DNA from: an uncultured Opitutia bacterium | Lineage (GTDB): Bacteria > Verrucomicrobiota > Verrucomicrobiia > Opitutales > UBA953 | NCBI GenBank assembly: GCA_903853185.1 | Contig: CAINSX010000283.1 | Location: 1-11,016, forward strand | Direction: 5' to 3' | DNA: 11,016 nucleotides | Shown: in pieces, positions 7,441 through 11,016 of the stretch | Layout of the letters: each line of letters begins with the position of its first letter | Position numbering within the stretch: position 1 is the stretch's first letter | Notes under the pieces: generated by a model | The model's database searches: none | Seen by the model: only the letters and a program-made list of their open reading frames with translations | Told to the model about the DNA's origin: nothing | Made by a program: the position numbers and the translations under genes

Positions 7441-7559
7441 AGGGGCCCACCCCCTTGCGCCCACCCACCCCCTAGGCATACCACGGGGGAACGCCCTATC
7501 GTCGATTGGGAATTATTTTCGTTTGCTCCGACCCACTTGACAGACACCCCTTGACAGCC
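7441..7559. other. Intergenic region upstream of dnaG: C-rich tract and TTGACA repeats
   Basis: 119 nt. The first part (7442-7475) is strongly C-biased on the plus strand, with repeated CCCACCC. A 6-bp stem can form from AAGGGG (7440-7445) and CCCCTT (7451-7456), and CCCCC (7468-7472) can pair with GGGGG (7485-7489). Neither is followed by a U-run, so termination is uncertain. An AT-rich patch (7511-7519) and two copies of CTTGACAG follow. A dnaG promoter should lie here, but I could not match a -10 to either TTGACA. Confidence 0.35.
7536..7557 (+). repeat. Direct repeat of CTTGACAG just upstream of dnaG start
   Basis: Two identical octamers, 7536-7543 and 7550-7557, are offset by 14 nt and end 2 nt before the GTG start of dnaG. 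Each contains a perfect TTGACA hexamer, but the position 17 nt further on is GC-rich in both cases. They are therefore more likely a protein-binding direct repeat, or chance, than a pair of -35 boxes. The 10-mer CCCCTTGACA (7547-7556) recurs on the opposite strand at 8960-8969 inside dnaG. Confidence 0.4.
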
Positions 7560-9425
7560 GTGGCCCGTATTTCCCGCAAATCCATCGACGAGCTCCGCCA
7601 ACGGGCCGATATCGTCGCGCTCGCCGGGGATTACACCCAGATGAAGCAGCGCGGACGCGACTGGTGGGGCCTGAGCCCCTTCAAGTCCGAGAAAAGCCCC
7701 TCGTTCAAGGTCAACCCAGAGACCGGCCTCTGGTATTGCTTCTCCACCCAGCAAGGCGGCGACGCCTTCAAGCTGGTCATGAACCGCGAAGGCCTCGACT
7801 TCCCGGAATCCATCGAACGCGTCGCCACCCGCTTCGGCTTCAAGCTCGACTATGAGACCGGCGGCGACGGCAAGAACGAGAAATCCTTCCGCGGCCAGCT
7901 CCTCGAGATCCATGAACTGGTCACCGACTACTGGCGCCGCTGCTTCCTCGAGGACCCCGTGCACGGCGAATGGATCCGCGACTACTGGACGCAGAAGCGC
8001 AAATTCTCGCTCGAGGTCGCCGATGACTTCGGCATCGGCTTCGCGCCCGTCGACGACTCCAAGTTGATTCCTGGCCTGCTCGCCAAGGGCTACGCCAAGG
8101 AAGCCCTCGCGCAGACCGGCCTGTTCTTCGGCGTCGACCGCGTGCCCGACCCGCTGCGCTGGCGCTGTCGCTTCCGCGGCCGCCTGATCATCCCCATCCG
8201 CGACATCCAGGGCCGCGTCATCGCTTTCACCGCGCGCACGCTCGACATCACGCCTCATGACGATCCGTCCCGCGAAGCGAAATACGTCAACTCGCCCGAG
8301 ACCGAACTGTTCAAGAAATCCCGCACGGTCTTCAACATCGACCGCGCGCGCATGACGCGCAAGGACGCCGACCCATTCGTGCTCGTCGAAGGCCAGCTCG
8401 ACGCCATCCGTTGCCACTCGGCCGGCATCCCCGGTGCGATCGCCGCCCAGGGCACCGCCGTTACGGAGGAGCACATGCAACAGCTCCGCCGCTTCACGCA
8501 GCGCCTCATCGTCTTCCTCGATTCCGACGCCGCCGGCCAGAAGGCCGCCCTACGCCTCCTGCCCATCGGCCTCCGCGAAGGCCTCGATATCCGCTTCCTC
8601 TCCCTCCCCGGCGGCAAGGATCCCGATGAGTATTTTTCGACGCATGACGCCGCTGGCTGGGCGGGACTCGTCGCCGGCGCCCGCAGTGCGATGCAGTTCT
8701 GCGTCCAGTCCCTCGTCCCCGAAGGCTCGGTCAACCTGCCGCTCACCAGCCGCCTCAGCCTCCTGGAAACCATCTTCCCCATCGTCGAGCAGGCCGGTGC
8801 CGAGGAAATCGTCCGCGAAGCCCTCAACGAGGCCGCCCGCCATGCCGGCATCGGCATCCGCGAGATGCACATGGCCTACGAACGCCATCGCGCCCAAACC
8901 CAGGCCCAGCGCCCCGCCGCCCAACTCGGCGGCGCCGTCGACCCCAACCCCGCCCCGGTTGTCAAGGGGGGGGGCTTGACAACTTCGGAGGAGGATTTGA
9001 TATTGTTCCTCCTGCGGCATGACTCCTACTTCGTCCCCATCGCCCAGTCGCTGCCGCTCGAGTGGATCGACCAGTCCGGACGAGGCGGCCAACTCCTGAT
9101 GGCCCTGCTCAACGAAGCCGCCCACGGCCATTTCGCCGGACTACGCGAAGCCATCAGCGCCCTGGATGACGAAATGCGCACCGAAGCCGCCCGCCTCTCC
9201 GCCGAGAGCTACGCCGGAAAGGACGACGAGAAGGACATCCTGCCCCGCGCCAACATGATCCTCAAGTCCTTCCACGGACGCCACGTCCAAGCCCTGATGC
9301 GCAACCTCGACGCCCGCATCGCCTCCACCTCCCGCGACGACGTCGCCACGCTCAACCAGCTCCAGTCCGAAAAGATCGTCCTGCGCAAATCGCACGCGAC
9401 GCCTCCGACGCTCACCGCCGCCTAA
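7560..9425 (+). CDS. dnaG: DNA primase DnaG with degenerate zinc-ribbon
   Basis: 621 residues from GTG 7560, chosen because the protein then starts MARISRKSIDELR as in other primases. An in-frame TTG at 7506 would add 18 residues with no family match. DnaG makes RNA primers for lagging-strand synthesis. Residues 1-100 are the zinc-ribbon domain, with S39, K42, C60 and T63 at the positions of the usual C-H-C-C ligands. The catalytic core with TOPRIM fold (about 120-430) is intact: LVEGQLD with E277, DSDAAG with D321 and D323, and KDPDEY with D354 and D356. A Gln/Pro/Ala-rich linker (about 440-475) leads to the C-terminal helicase-binding region (about 476-621). The linker coding sequence contains an inverted repeat around nine Gs. 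No Shine-Dalgarno is seen. rpoD follows after 9 nt. Confidence 0.96.
   Translation: MARISRKSIDELRQRADIVALAGDYTQMKQRGRDWWGLSPFKSEKSPSFKVNPETGLWYCFSTQQGGDAFKLVMNREGLDFPESIERVATRFGFKLDYETGGDGKNEKSFRGQLLEIHELVTDYWRRCFLEDPVHGEWIRDYWTQKRKFSLEVADDFGIGFAPVDDSKLIPGLLAKGYAKEALAQTGLFFGVDRVPDPLRWRCRFRGRLIIPIRDIQGRVIAFTARTLDITPHDDPSREAKYVNSPETELFKKSRTVFNIDRARMTRKDADPFVLVEGQLDAIRCHSAGIPGAIAAQGTAVTEEHMQQLRRFTQRLIVFLDSDAAGQKAALRLLPIGLREGLDIRFLSLPGGKDPDEYFSTHDAAGWAGLVAGARSAMQFCVQSLVPEGSVNLPLTSRLSLLETIFPIVEQAGAEEIVREALNEAARHAGIGIREMHMAYERHRAQTQAQRPAAQLGGAVDPNPAPVVKGGGLTTSEEDLILFLLRHDSYFVPIAQSLPLEWIDQSGRGGQLLMALLNEAAHGHFAGLREAISALDDEMRTEAARLSAESYAGKDDEKDILPRANMILKSFHGRHVQALMRNLDARIASTSRDDVATLNQLQSEKIVLRKSHATPPTLTAA
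8958..8983. repeat. Perfect 9-bp inverted repeat with an all-G loop, inside dnaG
   Basis: GTTGTCAAG (8958-8966) and CTTGACAAC (8975-8983) are exact reverse complements separated by eight Gs. With the last base of the left arm, these make a run of nine Gs (8966-8974). In RNA the arms would form a 9-bp stem capped by G8; in DNA it is an operator-like dyad. It encodes V467-T475 of the DnaG linker with codons unusual for this gene (GGG, TTG, ACA). The right arm contains the TTGACA of the putative internal promoter. Confidence 0.85.
8976..9004 (+). promoter_or_regulatory. Candidate internal sigma-70 promoter for rpoD within dnaG
   Basis: TTGACA (8976-8981) is a perfect -35 hexamer. It is followed by exactly 17 nt and then GATATT (8999-9004), which matches the -10 consensus at four of six positions, including A2 and T6. 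Transcription would begin near 9011, about 425 nt before the rpoD start. In E. coli, rpoD is also served by promoters within dnaG, so the placement is functionally sensible. The -35 is embedded in one arm of a perfect inverted repeat, which could serve as an operator. No experimental support is available from sequence alone. Confidence 0.5.
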
Positions 9426-9434
9426 TTTCCCAAG

Positions 9435-11016
<1,582 letters not shown>

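Noticed and set aside
7506..7559. TTG at 7506 as the start of DnaG
   Set aside because: The 18 added residues do not resemble any primase N-terminus, and the family start MARISRKSI coincides with GTG 7560.
7537..7579. The two TTGACA hexamers before dnaG as promoter -35 boxes
   Set aside because: At 16-18 nt downstream of each hexamer the sequence is GC-rich and inside the dnaG start region, with no -10-like element.

Overview
The window is about 65% GC and densely coded. It reads as chromosomal DNA of a PVC-superphylum bacterium, most likely Verrucomicrobiota. The main evidence is the 1,439-residue exported protein at 2423-6742. It joins an SGNH-like domain, a membrane-bound-dehydrogenase-type beta-propeller, HEAT-like repeats and one CxxCH cytochrome, an architecture characteristic of Planctomycetota and Verrucomicrobiota. 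The phylum is an inference; nothing here fixes the genus. I see no IS element, phage gene, CRISPR array, tRNA or rRNA.

Layout. (1) 2-547, plus strand: C-terminal part of a class-IIA HAD-family hydrolase, cut by the window edge. (2) 551-1411, minus strand: trhO, which hydroxylates U34 of tRNA. It converges on the HAD gene with a 3-nt gap. (3) 1488-2306, plus strand: trmO, which methylates t6A37 of tRNA-Thr. It diverges from trhO across 76 nt, so two anticodon-loop modification genes share one intergenic region. That region holds a 10-codon leader ORF in frame with trmO. (4) 2423-6742 plus 6742-7440: the multidomain cytochrome c protein and a small TPR lipoprotein, joined by a TGATG stop/start overlap. 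Both look exported, one to the periplasm and one as a lipid-anchored protein. (5) 7560-9425 and 9435-11016: dnaG (primase) and rpoD (primary sigma factor, cut by the window edge), 9 nt apart. This is the dnaG-rpoD part of the classical macromolecular synthesis operon, without rpsU immediately upstream.

The most interesting features are in dnaG-rpoD. The N-terminal zinc-ribbon of DnaG keeps only one of its four canonical zinc ligands. In the DnaG linker a compact block (8958-9005) contains a perfect 9-bp inverted repeat around a nine-G run. It also holds an excellent -35 box with a 17-bp spacer to GATATT, placed to transcribe rpoD, and a Shine-Dalgarno-like GGAGGAGG. Slippage in the G run would truncate DnaG before its helicase-binding domain. 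The sigma factor carries a Lys/Ala/Pro/Val-rich tail of about 106 residues, with no acidic residue between D11 and D107, ahead of region 1.1. None of this is a wholly new multi-gene system. The window is mostly housekeeping, with unusual variants of universal genes.
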